Origin: Holophagales bacterium
Lineage (GTDB): Bacteria > Acidobacteriota > Thermoanaerobaculia > Multivoradales > Multivoraceae
Direction of reading: 5' to 3'
Assembly: GCA_009845425.1 (NCBI GenBank)
Contig: VXZQ01000001.1
Location: forward strand, 258,363-322,362
Length of the DNA: 64,000 nucleotides
Shown here: positions 18,000 through 26,701 of the stretch, one piece after another
Position numbering within the stretch: position 1 is the first letter of the stretch
How the letters are laid out: every line of letters starts with the position of its first letter
Translations under genes and position numbers: made by a program
The notes under the pieces: model-generated
The model's database searches: none
What the model was told of the DNA's origin: nothing
Seen by the model: the letters and a program-made list of their open reading frames with translations, nothing else

Positions 18000-19381
18000 T
18001 CGTCTGCGGGGAGCCGGCCCTTCTCTTCGAGTTCCTGACAGTCGATGCAGTAGGGCGCCCACGGCACCGCCTCCAGCCTGGCGCGGCCCAGTTCGTTGCT
18101 GCAGTGGACGCAGATGCCGAACGTACCGTCGTCGAGCCGGGCCGTCGCTTCGACGATCCGGTTCAGCAGGATGCCGTCGCTGTCCGAGAGCGAGAAGTTC
18201 AACTCCCGGCTGTAGGCGTGATTCGCCCGGTCGACCAGGTCCTCCGCGCCCTCACCCGTCGACGCCTTGAGGCCGGCGGTCAGATCGCGGTTGTAGCGGC
18301 CGAACAGCTCCCGGCGCTTCTCCTCGAGCCGTTCCCGCACCCAGTCGACGTCGATCGCCGCGTCCCTTCTCCGGGCGGCCCCGTCTCCACCGCCGTCGGC
18401 GCGCTCCGGCCGAAGCAGCAAGGTCGGCGCCTTCTTCGGCTGCGGCTTCTTGCGGGCGGTCTTCTTGCGAGCGGGCTGCTTCTTCGACGTTTTAGGGGCG
18501 GACTCGACCTGGGCTTCTTCAGGTGGCGCCGCCGCGTGCTCGGCCGCCTTCTCCGCCGCCGCCTTCTCGGCGGCCTCCGCCTTCACGACGAGTTTCTCCG
18601 CCGCGGTGGCGGCCCGGGCGGCATCTCTGGCAGCGGCCTTTGCTGCCACCGCAGCCTTCGCGGCCTTGTCGGACGCCGCCGCCCTGGAGGCGGAGGTCCG
18701 GGCCGCCTTGCGCGCGGCAACGCCCTTGGCCGCGGCATCCTTCGCCGCCGCCTGCGCCGCGGACTTCCGTTCGGCCAGCAGCTTCGCGGCCCTGGCCGCA
18801 CCTCTGCCGGTCGTAGCGGCGAGTCGGCCGGAAAGCGTGGCGGCCTTCTTCTTCGCGGCTGCGTCTTCCCGGCCCCTGGCCGCGTCCTTCACCGCCAACT
18901 CGTGCGCTGCCTTCGCGGCATCGGCCTCTCTCGCGGCCTTCAGGGCGAGCGCGCCTGTGCTCTTCCTGGTGGCTGCCGCCTCCTTCGCCGCGGCCGCCTG
19001 TGCAGTGGCCACTTCAGCCGCCCTGGCCGCCGCTGCCTGTTCAGCGGTCGCCGTCCGCTCGGCCTTCCTCGCCGCCGTACGCCGCGCCGACGCCTCCTTC
19101 TCGGCGGCGGCGGCCGCGTCCTTCCTGGTCGCGGCGAGCTTTCCGGCCCTGGCCGCGGCCGCGGCTCCGGCCTTCTCTTCCCGAGCCGCCTTCTGGGCCC
19201 CCGTCTTCTTCTCCGACGCCGCCTTCGCCGCCCGTTCGGCCGAGGCAGCCTTGCGGTCCGCCGCGGACCTGGCCTTCCTGGCCGCGGACCGCGCCGCCGC
19301 GACCTCTCGCGCCGCGGCCGCTGCCGCTTCCTTGATGTCGTTCGATCCGTCGGTTCGAGAAGCCTCGTCCGCGTTTGCCAC
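17996..19381 (-). CDS. DksA/TraR-family zinc-finger protein with long histone-H1-like Ala/Lys-rich N-terminal tail
   Basis: 461 aa. The last 120 residues form a DksA domain. It has an acidic loop D381-x2-D384-R-A386 (the DxxDxA motif that reaches the RNA polymerase secondary channel) and a four-cysteine zinc finger C424, C427, C445, C448. Residues about 12-290 are almost wholly Ala, Lys, Arg and Glu in helix-favouring repeats, followed by a strongly basic linker (KKQPARKKTARKKPQPKK). This recalls bacterial histone-H1-like tails. The GTG at 19381 is chosen because GGAGGG lies 5 bases upstream. Such a tail could bind DNA or nucleoid while the DksA head binds polymerase; that is inference. The opposite strand is also open because of the composition, but encodes nothing plausible. 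Confidence 0.85.
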   Translation of the reverse strand: MANADEASRTDGSNDIKEAAAAAAREVAAARSAARKARSAADRKAASAERAAKAASEKKTGAQKAAREEKAGAAAAARAGKLAATRKDAAAAAEKEASARRTAARKAERTATAEQAAAARAAEVATAQAAAAKEAAATRKSTGALALKAAREADAAKAAHELAVKDAARGREDAAAKKKAATLSGRLAATTGRGAARAAKLLAERKSAAQAAAKDAAAKGVAARKAARTSASRAAASDKAAKAAVAAKAAARDAARAATAAEKLVVKAEAAEKAAAEKAAEHAAAPPEEAQVESAPKTSKKQPARKKTARKKPQPKKAPTLLLRPERADGGGDGAARRRDAAIDVDWVRERLEEKRRELFGRYNRDLTAGLKASTGEGAEDLVDRANHAYSRELNFSLSDSDGILLNRIVEATARLDDGTFGICVHCSNELGRARLEAVPWAPYCIDCQELEEKGRLPADE

Positions 19382-19386
19382 CTGAT

Positions 19387-19392
19387 CCCTCC
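19387..19392 (-). promoter_or_regulatory. Shine-Dalgarno site for the DksA-like gene
   Basis: GGAGGG on the minus strand, 5 bases before the GTG at 19381. It settles the start of a gene whose reading frame is open for another 300 bases upstream into rlmH. Confidence 0.7.
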
Positions 19393-19401
19393 GCACGCGG
19401 C

Positions 19402-19875
19402 TCAGTAAAACGGGCGCCGATGATAGTTGATTCCCTCGAGGATGGTGAACGCCCTGTAAATCTGCTCGTAGAGGGTCAGCCGAGCGAGGTCGTGAGCGAG
19501 GGTGAGCGGCCCCAGCGAAAGCCGGAAACGGCACGAATCCAGGAGGTTGCGGTCGAGTCCCAGGTCCGAGCCCACGATCCAGACGACGGGGCGCTGCCAC
19601 TCCTCGCGCAGCCGACCCACCTCGGTCGCGACGCCGCTTGAGCTGAGGCGCCGCCCGTTCCGATCCAGACAAACCGTCCATGCGTCGGCAGGCAGGGCCG
19701 AGCGGATCGCCTTCCCTTCGAGCCGTAGTCGAGTCCGGTCGTCGCCGCGCACGGGGCGAACAACCAGTTCGCGCACCGGCGCGAACCTCTCGATCCTCTG
19801 CCGATAGTCGCCGCAGAGCGTCTCCCAGGGCTCCCGGCGGCGACCCACCCAGGCGACCACGATTTCGAACGCCAC
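19402..19875 (-). CDS. rlmH: 23S rRNA pseudouridine-1915 N3-methyltransferase RlmH
   Basis: SPOUT methyltransferase that modifies helix 69 of 23S rRNA. The 157 residues match the family length. The knot region includes VVWIVGSDLGLD, where VIGG(S/A)xG is usual, so the first glycine position is altered. The C-terminal signature LSLGPLTLAHDLARLTLYEQIYRAFTI...NYHR is otherwise clear. It is the first gene of the minus-strand unit with the DksA-like gene (20-base gap), holA and mutM. Confidence 0.92.
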   Translation of the reverse strand: MAFEIVVAWVGRRREPWETLCGDYRQRIERFAPVRELVVRPVRGDDRTRLRLEGKAIRSALPADAWTVCLDRNGRRLSSSGVATEVGRLREEWQRPVVWIVGSDLGLDRNLLDSCRFRLSLGPLTLAHDLARLTLYEQIYRAFTILEGINYHRRPFY

Positions 19876-19916
19876 GGACCGATTATGCCGTTGCCCTCGC
19901 TGTTATTCTCCGCCGC

Positions 19917-20930
19917 ATGGCGCGCTCCGCGAACCAGGAATCCCGACGCCTGATCAGGCGACGTCTGACCAACGGCCTGGTCATCGGCGGCATCGCGCTC
20001 GGCGCCCCGGCCTTGGTCAACGCAATCGTGGCCCGAAGGGCGAGGCGACTGCCCCGACCACGATGGGGTTCCACCCGGCACATCGAGGTCGACGACCATC
20101 GGGTCGCCTTCGTTCACCTGGAGTCCCCCCGCCGCGGCAGCAGACCGCCAATGGTCCTGCTCCACACGTTCGGTCCCGGGCACACCGGCCTGCTATGGCG
20201 AGAGACCGCCGAACGCCTGGCCCGAAGCCACGACTGCTTCGTGCCCGACTGGCTCGGCTGGGGCGACTCGGAACGGAGGAATCAGCGCTACACCGCCCAG
20301 CTCTACATCGACCTGCTAGGCCGGTTCCTGGAGGAGGTCGTCGGCGAGCGCGCCGTGCTCGTCGCCCCTCACCGCGCCGCCGCCTATGCCGTCGAGGCCG
20401 CGCTGAACGCCCCGGACCTGGTTGCCGCCCTGGCCCTCGTCGGCCCCCAGGGCATCGGCACCGAGGTCACCGACGAACGGAGCGACCCGGTGATTCACTC
20501 ACTGCTCCGAGCCCCTGTGCTCGGCAGGTCGGCGCTCAACCTCGTGACCGGGGAGCGGGCGCTCGAGAACCACCTGCGGCGCGAGACCCTGTTCGGCGCC
20601 GAGGGCCTCGGCGAGTCCTTGGTCGAGCAGCTCTACCGGGCAAGCCACCTGCCCGGCGCCAGCCACGCGCTGATCGATTCGCTCTGCGGCCGGCTCGGGC
20701 ACCGGCTGCAGGCCGGCTTCGGCGACAGGGTCAAACTGCCGGTGTGGCTGGCATGGGGCCGCCAGGCGACCAATCCACCGCTCGAAAACGCCGACCTCTG
20801 GCTACAGGAAATGCCGAACGCCGACCTGGACGTCTTCGACGGCTGCCGCAACCTGCCCCACGTCGAACGACCGGCCAAGTTCGCGGCGGCGCTGACGGCG
20901 TTCATCGAGCGCCAGCGCTTCGCCGCCTGA
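19917..20930 (+). CDS. Alpha/beta-hydrolase-fold protein lacking the nucleophile serine
   Basis: 337 aa with an N-terminal basic/hydrophobic segment (IRRRLTNGLVIGGIALGAPALV, likely a membrane anchor) and a complete alpha/beta-hydrolase layout: LLHTFGPGHTG near residue 81 (oxyanion loop), CFVPDWLGWGDSER at 107-120, and a late RNLPHVERP with the histidine. The nucleophile elbow, where GxSxG is expected, reads A150-P-H152-R-A154, so serine is replaced by histidine. It looks like a pseudoenzyme or an altered hydrolase. It ends 28 bases before ileS and is probably cotranscribed with it. Confidence 0.75.
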   Translation: MARSANQESRRLIRRRLTNGLVIGGIALGAPALVNAIVARRARRLPRPRWGSTRHIEVDDHRVAFVHLESPRRGSRPPMVLLHTFGPGHTGLLWRETAERLARSHDCFVPDWLGWGDSERRNQRYTAQLYIDLLGRFLEEVVGERAVLVAPHRAAAYAVEAALNAPDLVAALALVGPQGIGTEVTDERSDPVIHSLLRAPVLGRSALNLVTGERALENHLRRETLFGAEGLGESLVEQLYRASHLPGASHALIDSLCGRLGHRLQAGFGDRVKLPVWLAWGRQATNPPLENADLWLQEMPNADLDVFDGCRNLPHVERPAKFAAALTAFIERQRFAA

Positions 20931-20958
20931 GCGGGGCGCCGCGCCCAAGGCCTTCGTC

Positions 20959-23900
20959 GTGTCCAGGGATCCCGCATTCCCGCCCGTTCCCGGCGGCTAT
21001 CCCTTCCCCGAGCTCGAGCGCGAGACGCTCGAGTTCTGGCGCCGCGAGCGGGTGTTCGAGGCCTCCCTCGCGGCTGGCGAGGACAGCGAGGAAAGGGAGT
21101 TCTCCTTCTACGAGGGGCCGCCGACCGCCAACAATGTGCCCCACGTCGGCCACGTCGTCACCCGGGTCGTGAAGGATCTCTACCCGCGTTTCCGCACGAT
21201 GACCGGCCGCAGCGTGCCGCGCAAGGGCGGCTGGGACACGCACGGCCTCCCCGTCGAGATCGAGGTGGAGAAGCAACTCGGCTTCTCCGGCAAGCAGCAG
21301 ATCGAGGACTACGGGATCGAGAAGTTCAACAGCGCCTGTCTCGAGAGCGTCAGCGCCTACGAGCGGCAGTGGCGGCGGATGACCGAGCGGGTCGGCTACT
21401 GGCTCGACATGGACGGCGCCTACCTGACCTACAGGAACGCCTACATCGAGTCGGAGTGGTGGGCGCTGGCCGAGCTCTGGAAGAAGGACCTGCTCTACGA
21501 GGGCCGGAAGATCCAGCCGTACTGCGCCCGCTGCGGCACGACTCTGTCGAGCCACGAAGTGGCGCAGAACTACCGCGACACCGAGGATCCGTCGATCTGG
21601 GTGCGGTTCCCCCTGCGACCGGGCCAGTCCATCGCCGCGATCGACGACGCGTCCGACGATGACGGCGGCGAAGCGGCGGCCGAGTTCAGCACGGACCGGC
21701 CCGTCGACATCGCCACCTGGACGACAACGCCGTGGACCCTGCTCTCCCACGCCGGCATCGCGGTGCATCCCGAGCTGACCTACCGCGCCGTCGAAGACCC
21801 GACGGACCCGGAACGGCTGCTGCTCATCGCGGACGGCCTGGAGCAGCCGGTCCCCGTGCTTCTGCCCGGAGACGGCAAGCCGAAGCGAGTCGATCTCCGT
21901 GAAGCCGGCACGGTGGCGCGCTTCTCCGGCCAGTCCCTCGAGGGCCTGCTCTACGACCGGCCCTTCCCGGTCGAACCGCGCCGCTCCTACCGGGCCGCCG
22001 AGGTGTCGGACCGCGCCGGCTTCCGCATCCTGCTCGCGGACTACGTGACCCTCAGCGAGGGGACGGGCGCCGTGCACACCGCGCCGCTGTTCGGCGAGGA
22101 CGACGAGCGGAGCGGCCGCGAGTACGGCCTGCCCGAGCTCCAGGCGGTCGACCACGAAGGGAAGGTCGCGCTCGATCCGGAGGCGAGTTCGCAGGATCCC
22201 GCCATCCGTGGTCTGATCGACGAGATCAACGGCGCGTGGTTCAAGGACGCCGACCCGGCGATCGTCCGCTCGCTGCGCCAGCAGGGCCGGCTGCTCCACG
22301 GCGAGCGGCGCGGACACAGCTACCCCTTCTGCTGGCGTTGCGACCAGCCGCTCCTCTACTACGCGACGACGAGCTGGTTCGTCCGCACGACCGCCGCCCG
22401 CGACCGGTTGATCGAGAAGAACCGCGAGGTCCGCTGGCACCCGGCGCATGTCGGCGAGGGCCGGTTCGGCGACTGGCTCGAGAACGTCGTCGACTGGGCC
22501 CTGTCGCGCAGCCGCTACTGGGGCACGCCGTTGCCGGTCTGGAAGTGCGCGGAGTGCGAGGCAGTTGACGTCGTCGGCTCGTTCGAGGAACTGTTCCGCA
22601 AAGTGGGTCGGCCGCTTCCGGACGACCCCTACGACCGCGACTGCTTCGACCCGCACCGGCCCTTCATCGACGACGACTTCCGGTGGCCGTGCGCGGCCTC
22701 GGGCTGCGCCGGCACGATGACACGGGTCGAGTACGTGATCGACGCCTGGTTCGACTCGGGCGCCATGCCCTTCGCCCAGTACCACTACCCGTTCGAGAAC
22801 CAGGAGACCTTCCGCTCGCGCTTCCCGGCGGACTTCATCTCCGAAGCGGTCGACCAGACCAGGGGATGGTTCTACACCCTGCACGTCCTGGGCTGCCTGC
22901 TGTTCGACAGTCCCGCCTACCTCAACTGCATCGTGCTCGGCCACGTGAACGACGAGAACGGCCGCAAGATGTCCAAGCGCCTCGGCAACGTGGTCGAGCC
23001 GATGGAGGTGCTGGCCGAGACCGGCGCCGACGCGCTCCGCTGGTACTTCTGCGTGAACAACCCCGAGCAGCCGTCGCGGTTCTCGGCCCGCCTGGTGCGC
23101 GAGGCGGCCCAGACCTTCCTGCTGCCGCTCTGGAACGCCCTGTCGTTCTTTGTGATCTACGCGAACCTCGACGGCTGGCGGCCAGGCCGCGCGGAGATTC
23201 CCTTCGGCGAGCGCGGGTCGCTCGACCGCTGGATCCTGCTCCGCCTCTATCGGCTCGTCCGGGCGACGACCGACCACCTCCAGGCCTACCGAACGGCACC
23301 CGCGGCGCGCGGCATCGAGACCTTTCTGGACGAGCTGACGAACTGGTACATCCGGCGCAGCCGCGACCGCTTCTGGGCGCCCAACGAAGACGCGGCCGCG
23401 GGCGGACCGGGCGTGGACAAGGAGAGCGCCTACCAGACCCTGTACGAAGTGCTGACGACGATCCGCCTGCTGGTCGCGCCCTTCGTGCCCTTCGTCGCCG
23501 AGGAACTCCACCGGCGCCTCGTCTCGAGCCAGGGCAAGGGCAGCGCCAGTTGCCACCTGGAGTCCTGGCCCGAGCCGCCCGCGGATCGGACCGACGAGCG
23601 CCTCGAGTCGGCGATGGCCACCGTGCTCCAGGTGGCCCGGAACGGCCGCTCCGCGCGGAACGCGAACGGCATCAAGATCCGCCAGCCGCTCCGCACCGTC
23701 ACTCTGGTGAGCGCCGACCCGGAACTCGAGGGACTGGTCGCTCCCTATGTCGACCTGCTCCAGGACGAGCTGAACGTGCACGAGGTCCGCTGGGCGGCGG
23801 ACAGCTCGGAGTACGTGTCCTTCGACGTCGTACCGCACTACCCGAAGTGCGGGCCCCGGTTCGGCCGCGCCATGCCGGCCGTGCGCTCCGCCCTCTCCGC

Positions 23901-24354
23901 CCGCGGTGGCCTGGAGTTGAAGCGGGAACTCGATCAGTCAGGGCGCATCGCGATCGAGGTCGACGGCGAGAAGGCCCATCTGCAGCCGGACGAGGTCGAA
24001 GTACGGCTCGAGGAGCGGCCCGGAGTTGCCGTTCACGGCGACAGCGAACTCCTGGTCGCTCTCGACGTCGAACTGGACGACGAACTGATCGCCGAAGGCC
24101 TGGCGCGAGAGGTCGTGCACCGGGTCCAGAACCGGCGGCGCGCCGCCGATCTCGACTACGCCGACCGCATCGCGGTCCGGTACCGCGCCGCCGAAGACGT
24201 GGAAGCGGCGATCGACACGCACCGCGACTGGATCCGCGGTGAGACGCTCGCCGTGACCCTGCAGCCGGTGAACGGCGACGGCCCGGACGGCCTGGAGGAA
24301 GCGCCGATCGAAGGCAGGGCTTTCGCCCTCGCGATCGAAGTGCAGCCCCACTGA
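20959..24354 (+). CDS. ileS: Isoleucyl-tRNA synthetase
   Basis: Charges tRNA-Ile; class I synthetase with editing domain. At 1,131 aa it belongs to the longer class. The HIGH-type motif is HVGH at 62-65 within EGPPTANNVPHVGH, and KMSKR is at 670-674. The editing domain includes the TTPWTLLSHAGIAV segment. It lacks the C-terminal zinc finger usual in the shorter E. coli type. Length and motif context resemble the eukaryote-like (type 2) IleS clade, some members of which are mupirocin-insensitive; that assignment is inference. The start is GTG at 20959; the upstream ends of the frame are the hydrolase gene. Confidence 0.96.
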   Translation: MSRDPAFPPVPGGYPFPELERETLEFWRRERVFEASLAAGEDSEEREFSFYEGPPTANNVPHVGHVVTRVVKDLYPRFRTMTGRSVPRKGGWDTHGLPVEIEVEKQLGFSGKQQIEDYGIEKFNSACLESVSAYERQWRRMTERVGYWLDMDGAYLTYRNAYIESEWWALAELWKKDLLYEGRKIQPYCARCGTTLSSHEVAQNYRDTEDPSIWVRFPLRPGQSIAAIDDASDDDGGEAAAEFSTDRPVDIATWTTTPWTLLSHAGIAVHPELTYRAVEDPTDPERLLLIADGLEQPVPVLLPGDGKPKRVDLREAGTVARFSGQSLEGLLYDRPFPVEPRRSYRAAEVSDRAGFRILLADYVTLSEGTGAVHTAPLFGEDDERSGREYGLPELQAVDHEGKVALDPEASSQDPAIRGLIDEINGAWFKDADPAIVRSLRQQGRLLHGERRGHSYPFCWRCDQPLLYYATTSWFVRTTAARDRLIEKNREVRWHPAHVGEGRFGDWLENVVDWALSRSRYWGTPLPVWKCAECEAVDVVGSFEELFRKVGRPLPDDPYDRDCFDPHRPFIDDDFRWPCAASGCAGTMTRVEYVIDAWFDSGAMPFAQYHYPFENQETFRSRFPADFISEAVDQTRGWFYTLHVLGCLLFDSPAYLNCIVLGHVNDENGRKMSKRLGNVVEPMEVLAETGADALRWYFCVNNPEQPSRFSARLVREAAQTFLLPLWNALSFFVIYANLDGWRPGRAEIPFGERGSLDRWILLRLYRLVRATTDHLQAYRTAPAARGIETFLDELTNWYIRRSRDRFWAPNEDAAAGGPGVDKESAYQTLYEVLTTIRLLVAPFVPFVAEELHRRLVSSQGKGSASCHLESWPEPPADRTDERLESAMATVLQVARNGRSARNANGIKIRQPLRTVTLVSADPELEGLVAPYVDLLQDELNVHEVRWAADSSEYVSFDVVPHYPKCGPRFGRAMPAVRSALSARGGLELKRELDQSGRIAIEVDGEKAHLQPDEVEVRLEERPGVAVHGDSELLVALDVELDDELIAEGLAREVVHRVQNRRRAADLDYADRIAVRYRAAEDVEAAIDTHRDWIRGETLAVTLQPVNGDGPDGLEEAPIEGRAFALAIEVQPH

Positions 24355-24365
24355 GCAGGAGCGAC

Positions 24366-25766
24366 ATGGCAGGGATCTTCAAGGCATACGACGTGCGCGG
24401 CCTCTACCCGGGGCAGTTGAACGAGGAGCTGGCGCGGCGAATCGGCATGGCGTTCGAGCGCCTGATCACGCTGGAGGGCGACCAGGGCGCGGCACTGCCC
24501 CGCACCGTCGTCGTCAGCCGGGACATGCGCGACCACAGCGTGCCGCTCTCCGCGGCACTGTGCGCGGGGCTGACCTCGGCCGGCCTCGACGTCCTCGACA
24601 TCGGCCTCGCCACGACGCCGATGAACTACTTCGCCACCGGCCACCTGAGTACTGCGGGCGGCATTCAGGTCACGGCCAGCCACAACGCCGCCGAGTACAA
24701 CGGCCTTAAGTTCAGTCTCGCCGGCGCCGTGCCGGTGTCTGGCGATCACGGCATCCCGATCATCGAGCGGCACGCCCTGGGCGAAGAGCCGGCGCCGGCC
24801 GCTAGCCCCGGCCGGGTCGAGGCCAGGAGCGTCGAGGCGGAGTACGCCGAGCACGTCCTGTCCTTCCTGGACCGCTCCTTCGAGGCGGGCGACGCCCCGA
24901 AACTGCGGCTCGCCGCCGACGCCGCCAACGGCATGGGCACGATCTACCGGCCCCTGCTCGAGGCCTGCGGCGTGCAGCTGTTGCCGCTCTACTTCGAGCT
25001 GGACGGCAGCTTCCCCAACCACGAGGCGAACCCGCTGCTGCCTGCGAACCTGCGCGACCTGAGCGCGCTGGTCATCGAGCAGGAGGCGGACCTGGGCGTC
25101 AGCTTCGACGGCGACGGCGATCGCGCCGCTTTCGTCGACGAACGCGGCGAACCGATCGGCTCCGACTTGATCACCGCCCTGATCGCCGGCCAGATGCTCC
25201 AGCGCGAGTCAGGCGGCGCCGTGATCCACGACATCCGCTCCTCGCGGGCGGTGCCCGAGTACATCCGCGAGCATGGCGGCACGCCGCTGCCGGAACGGGT
25301 CGGCCACTCCTTCGTCAAGGCGACGATGCGCCGCACGGGCGCCATCTTCGGCGGCGAGCTCGCCGGCCACTACTACTTCCGCCAGAACTACTGCGCCGAC
25401 AGTTCGATCCTCGCCGTTGTCGCGGTCCTCAACCTGATCCGCCGTTCCGGCCCCTCCGGCTCCGAGATCTCAGCCTTCTCCGAGATCACCGCTCCCCTTC
25501 GCCGCTACGCCAAGAGCAGCGAAATCAACTTTGAGGTCGAGGACAAAGACGGGACGATGGAAGCCCTGGTCCAGCGCTACGCCACCGAAGGCGGCGGCGC
25601 GCTCGACCGCCTCGACGGCATCCGCATCGACTTCGACGACTGGTGGTTCAACGTCCGCCCGTCGAACACCGAGCCCCTGCTACGCCTCGTCCTGGAAGCC
25701 TCGACGCCGGAAGAACTCGCCGCCCGCCAGGCCGAGTTGACGGCGCAGCTAGGCGACCCGATCTAA
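24366..25766 (+). CDS. Phosphomannomutase/phosphoglucomutase
   Basis: Alpha-D-phosphohexomutase, 466 aa, interconverting hexose-6- and hexose-1-phosphates for nucleotide-sugar synthesis. All four signature loops are present: phosphoserine S105 in QVTASHNAAEYNG, metal loop FDGDGDRAAFV, sugar-specificity loop GGELAGHYYF, and phosphate-binding loop VRPSNTEPLLRLV. The GELAG form is shared by PMM/PGM enzymes such as AlgC/ManB. It lies 11 bases after ileS. It would feed the deoxysugar and glycan genes at 51-63 kb. Confidence 0.93.
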   Translation: MAGIFKAYDVRGLYPGQLNEELARRIGMAFERLITLEGDQGAALPRTVVVSRDMRDHSVPLSAALCAGLTSAGLDVLDIGLATTPMNYFATGHLSTAGGIQVTASHNAAEYNGLKFSLAGAVPVSGDHGIPIIERHALGEEPAPAASPGRVEARSVEAEYAEHVLSFLDRSFEAGDAPKLRLAADAANGMGTIYRPLLEACGVQLLPLYFELDGSFPNHEANPLLPANLRDLSALVIEQEADLGVSFDGDGDRAAFVDERGEPIGSDLITALIAGQMLQRESGGAVIHDIRSSRAVPEYIREHGGTPLPERVGHSFVKATMRRTGAIFGGELAGHYYFRQNYCADSSILAVVAVLNLIRRSGPSGSEISAFSEITAPLRRYAKSSEINFEVEDKDGTMEALVQRYATEGGGALDRLDGIRIDFDDWWFNVRPSNTEPLLRLVLEASTPEELAARQAELTAQLGDPI

Positions 25767-25802
25767 GCCACTGGGTGCGCGGGTCGGTACGCCGGCCGGT
25801 GC

Positions 25803-25864
25803 GCGGGTCTTCTGACCCGCTGCCGCCGAAGGCGGCCGAAAGACGCGCCGGCCGTCAGGCCGGC
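25803..25864. repeat. Three consecutive perfect hairpins between convergent genes
   Basis: Stem-loops at 25803-25820 (7-bp stem GCGGGTC/GACCCGC, 4-base loop), 25822-25836 (6-bp GCCGCC/GGCGGC, 3-base loop) and 25847-25864 (7-bp GCCGGCC/GGCCGGC, 4-base loop). They are preceded by an 11-base direct repeat, gtgcgcgggtc, at 25775-25785 and 25799-25809. They sit in the 112-base gap between the phosphohexomutase and YugP-like genes, which converge. They may act as a bidirectional terminator or be REP-like elements; no T-tract is present. Confidence 0.6.
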
Positions 25865-25878
25865 TCCGCATTGCCGCT

Positions 25879-26568
25879 CTAGTCCCGGCCTCCAAGGAGC
25901 CCCGCCCGCATCAGGAAGTAGAGCAGCGTGAGCAGCGAAGCCACGGCTGCAGCGACGTACGTCATGGCCGCCGCGTTGAGCACGCGGTCCATTCCCACGC
26001 GTTCAGTCTGCAGAATCAGACCCTGCTCCACAGCGAGACGCTTGGCACGCGCAGTGGCGTCGAACTCGACCGGCAGCGTCACGAGTTGGAAGAGGACGAC
26101 AGCCGAGAAGAGAACCGCGCCGAACAGCACCATGTTCGGTGCACCCATGAAGAGGCCAAGGAACATCACGATGTAGCCCAGGTTGCTGCCGATCCCGGCC
26201 ATCGGCACGAGCGTCGACCGGAGCCACAGCGGCGCGTACTTCTTCGCGTGCTGAATGGCGTGCCCGGCCTCGTGGCAGGCGATGCCAATCGCGGCCACCG
26301 AGTTCGAGCCGTAGACCTGCTCGGACAGGGCGAGTTTCTTGGTCACCGGGTTGTAGTGGTCTGACAGCCGGCCGCGGGTAGCGACGACCTGCACGTCGGT
26401 GATGCCGGCGTAGGCGAGCAGGCGCTGTGCAGCCTGGGCCCCCGTCATGCCGGTGACCGAGCGCACCTTGGAGTACTTCTTGAACGCTCGCTTGACCCGG
26501 AAGCTGGCCCACAGCGACAGCAGCAGGCCGGGCGCCAGGAAGACGAAGTACATGGGATCGAAGATCAT
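25879..26568 (-). CDS. YugP-type zinc metallopeptidase (Zn_peptidase_2)
   Basis: Membrane-bound neutral zinc metallopeptidase family (Bacillus YugP-like), 229 aa. An N-terminal membrane helix (MYFVFLAPGLLLSLWASF) is followed by the HEAGH zinc site in IACHEAGHAIQHAKKYAPLWLRS, two central membrane helices (LGYIVMFLGLFMG and VLFGAVLFSAVVLFQL), the FDATARAKRL helix and a last C-terminal helix. Its physiological substrate is unknown even in characterised relatives. It faces the phosphohexomutase gene tail-to-tail. Confidence 0.88.
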   Translation of the reverse strand: MIFDPMYFVFLAPGLLLSLWASFRVKRAFKKYSKVRSVTGMTGAQAAQRLLAYAGITDVQVVATRGRLSDHYNPVTKKLALSEQVYGSNSVAAIGIACHEAGHAIQHAKKYAPLWLRSTLVPMAGIGSNLGYIVMFLGLFMGAPNMVLFGAVLFSAVVLFQLVTLPVEFDATARAKRLAVEQGLILQTERVGMDRVLNAAAMTYVAAAVASLLTLLYFLMRAGLLGGRD

Positions 26569-26701
26569 CGAGCGGACTCCCGTGGAGGGCAGTGTTTCGC
26601 GAAGCGTCCAAGCGACCCGGCACCGCTAGAGGGCTGCGCAAAGGTCAATCCGGCGCGGACAGGAGTATATTCCGCGCTGCCTCCAGCCAACCGCCAGACG
26701 A

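Noticed and set aside
17990..19408. Plus-strand frames opposite the DksA-like gene, rich in Ala, Arg, Ser or Leu
   Set aside because: They come from the low-complexity Ala/Lys codons on the other strand; the DksA zinc finger and ribosome site support the minus-strand gene.
20902..23838. Minus-strand 978-aa frame opposite ileS
   Set aside because: It mirrors a well-supported synthetase, has shadow composition (Arg, Val, Gly, Asp, His-rich) and no motif.
25767..25878. A rho-independent terminator between the convergent genes
   Set aside because: The hairpins are strong but there is no T-tract on either strand, so I list them as hairpin repeats only.
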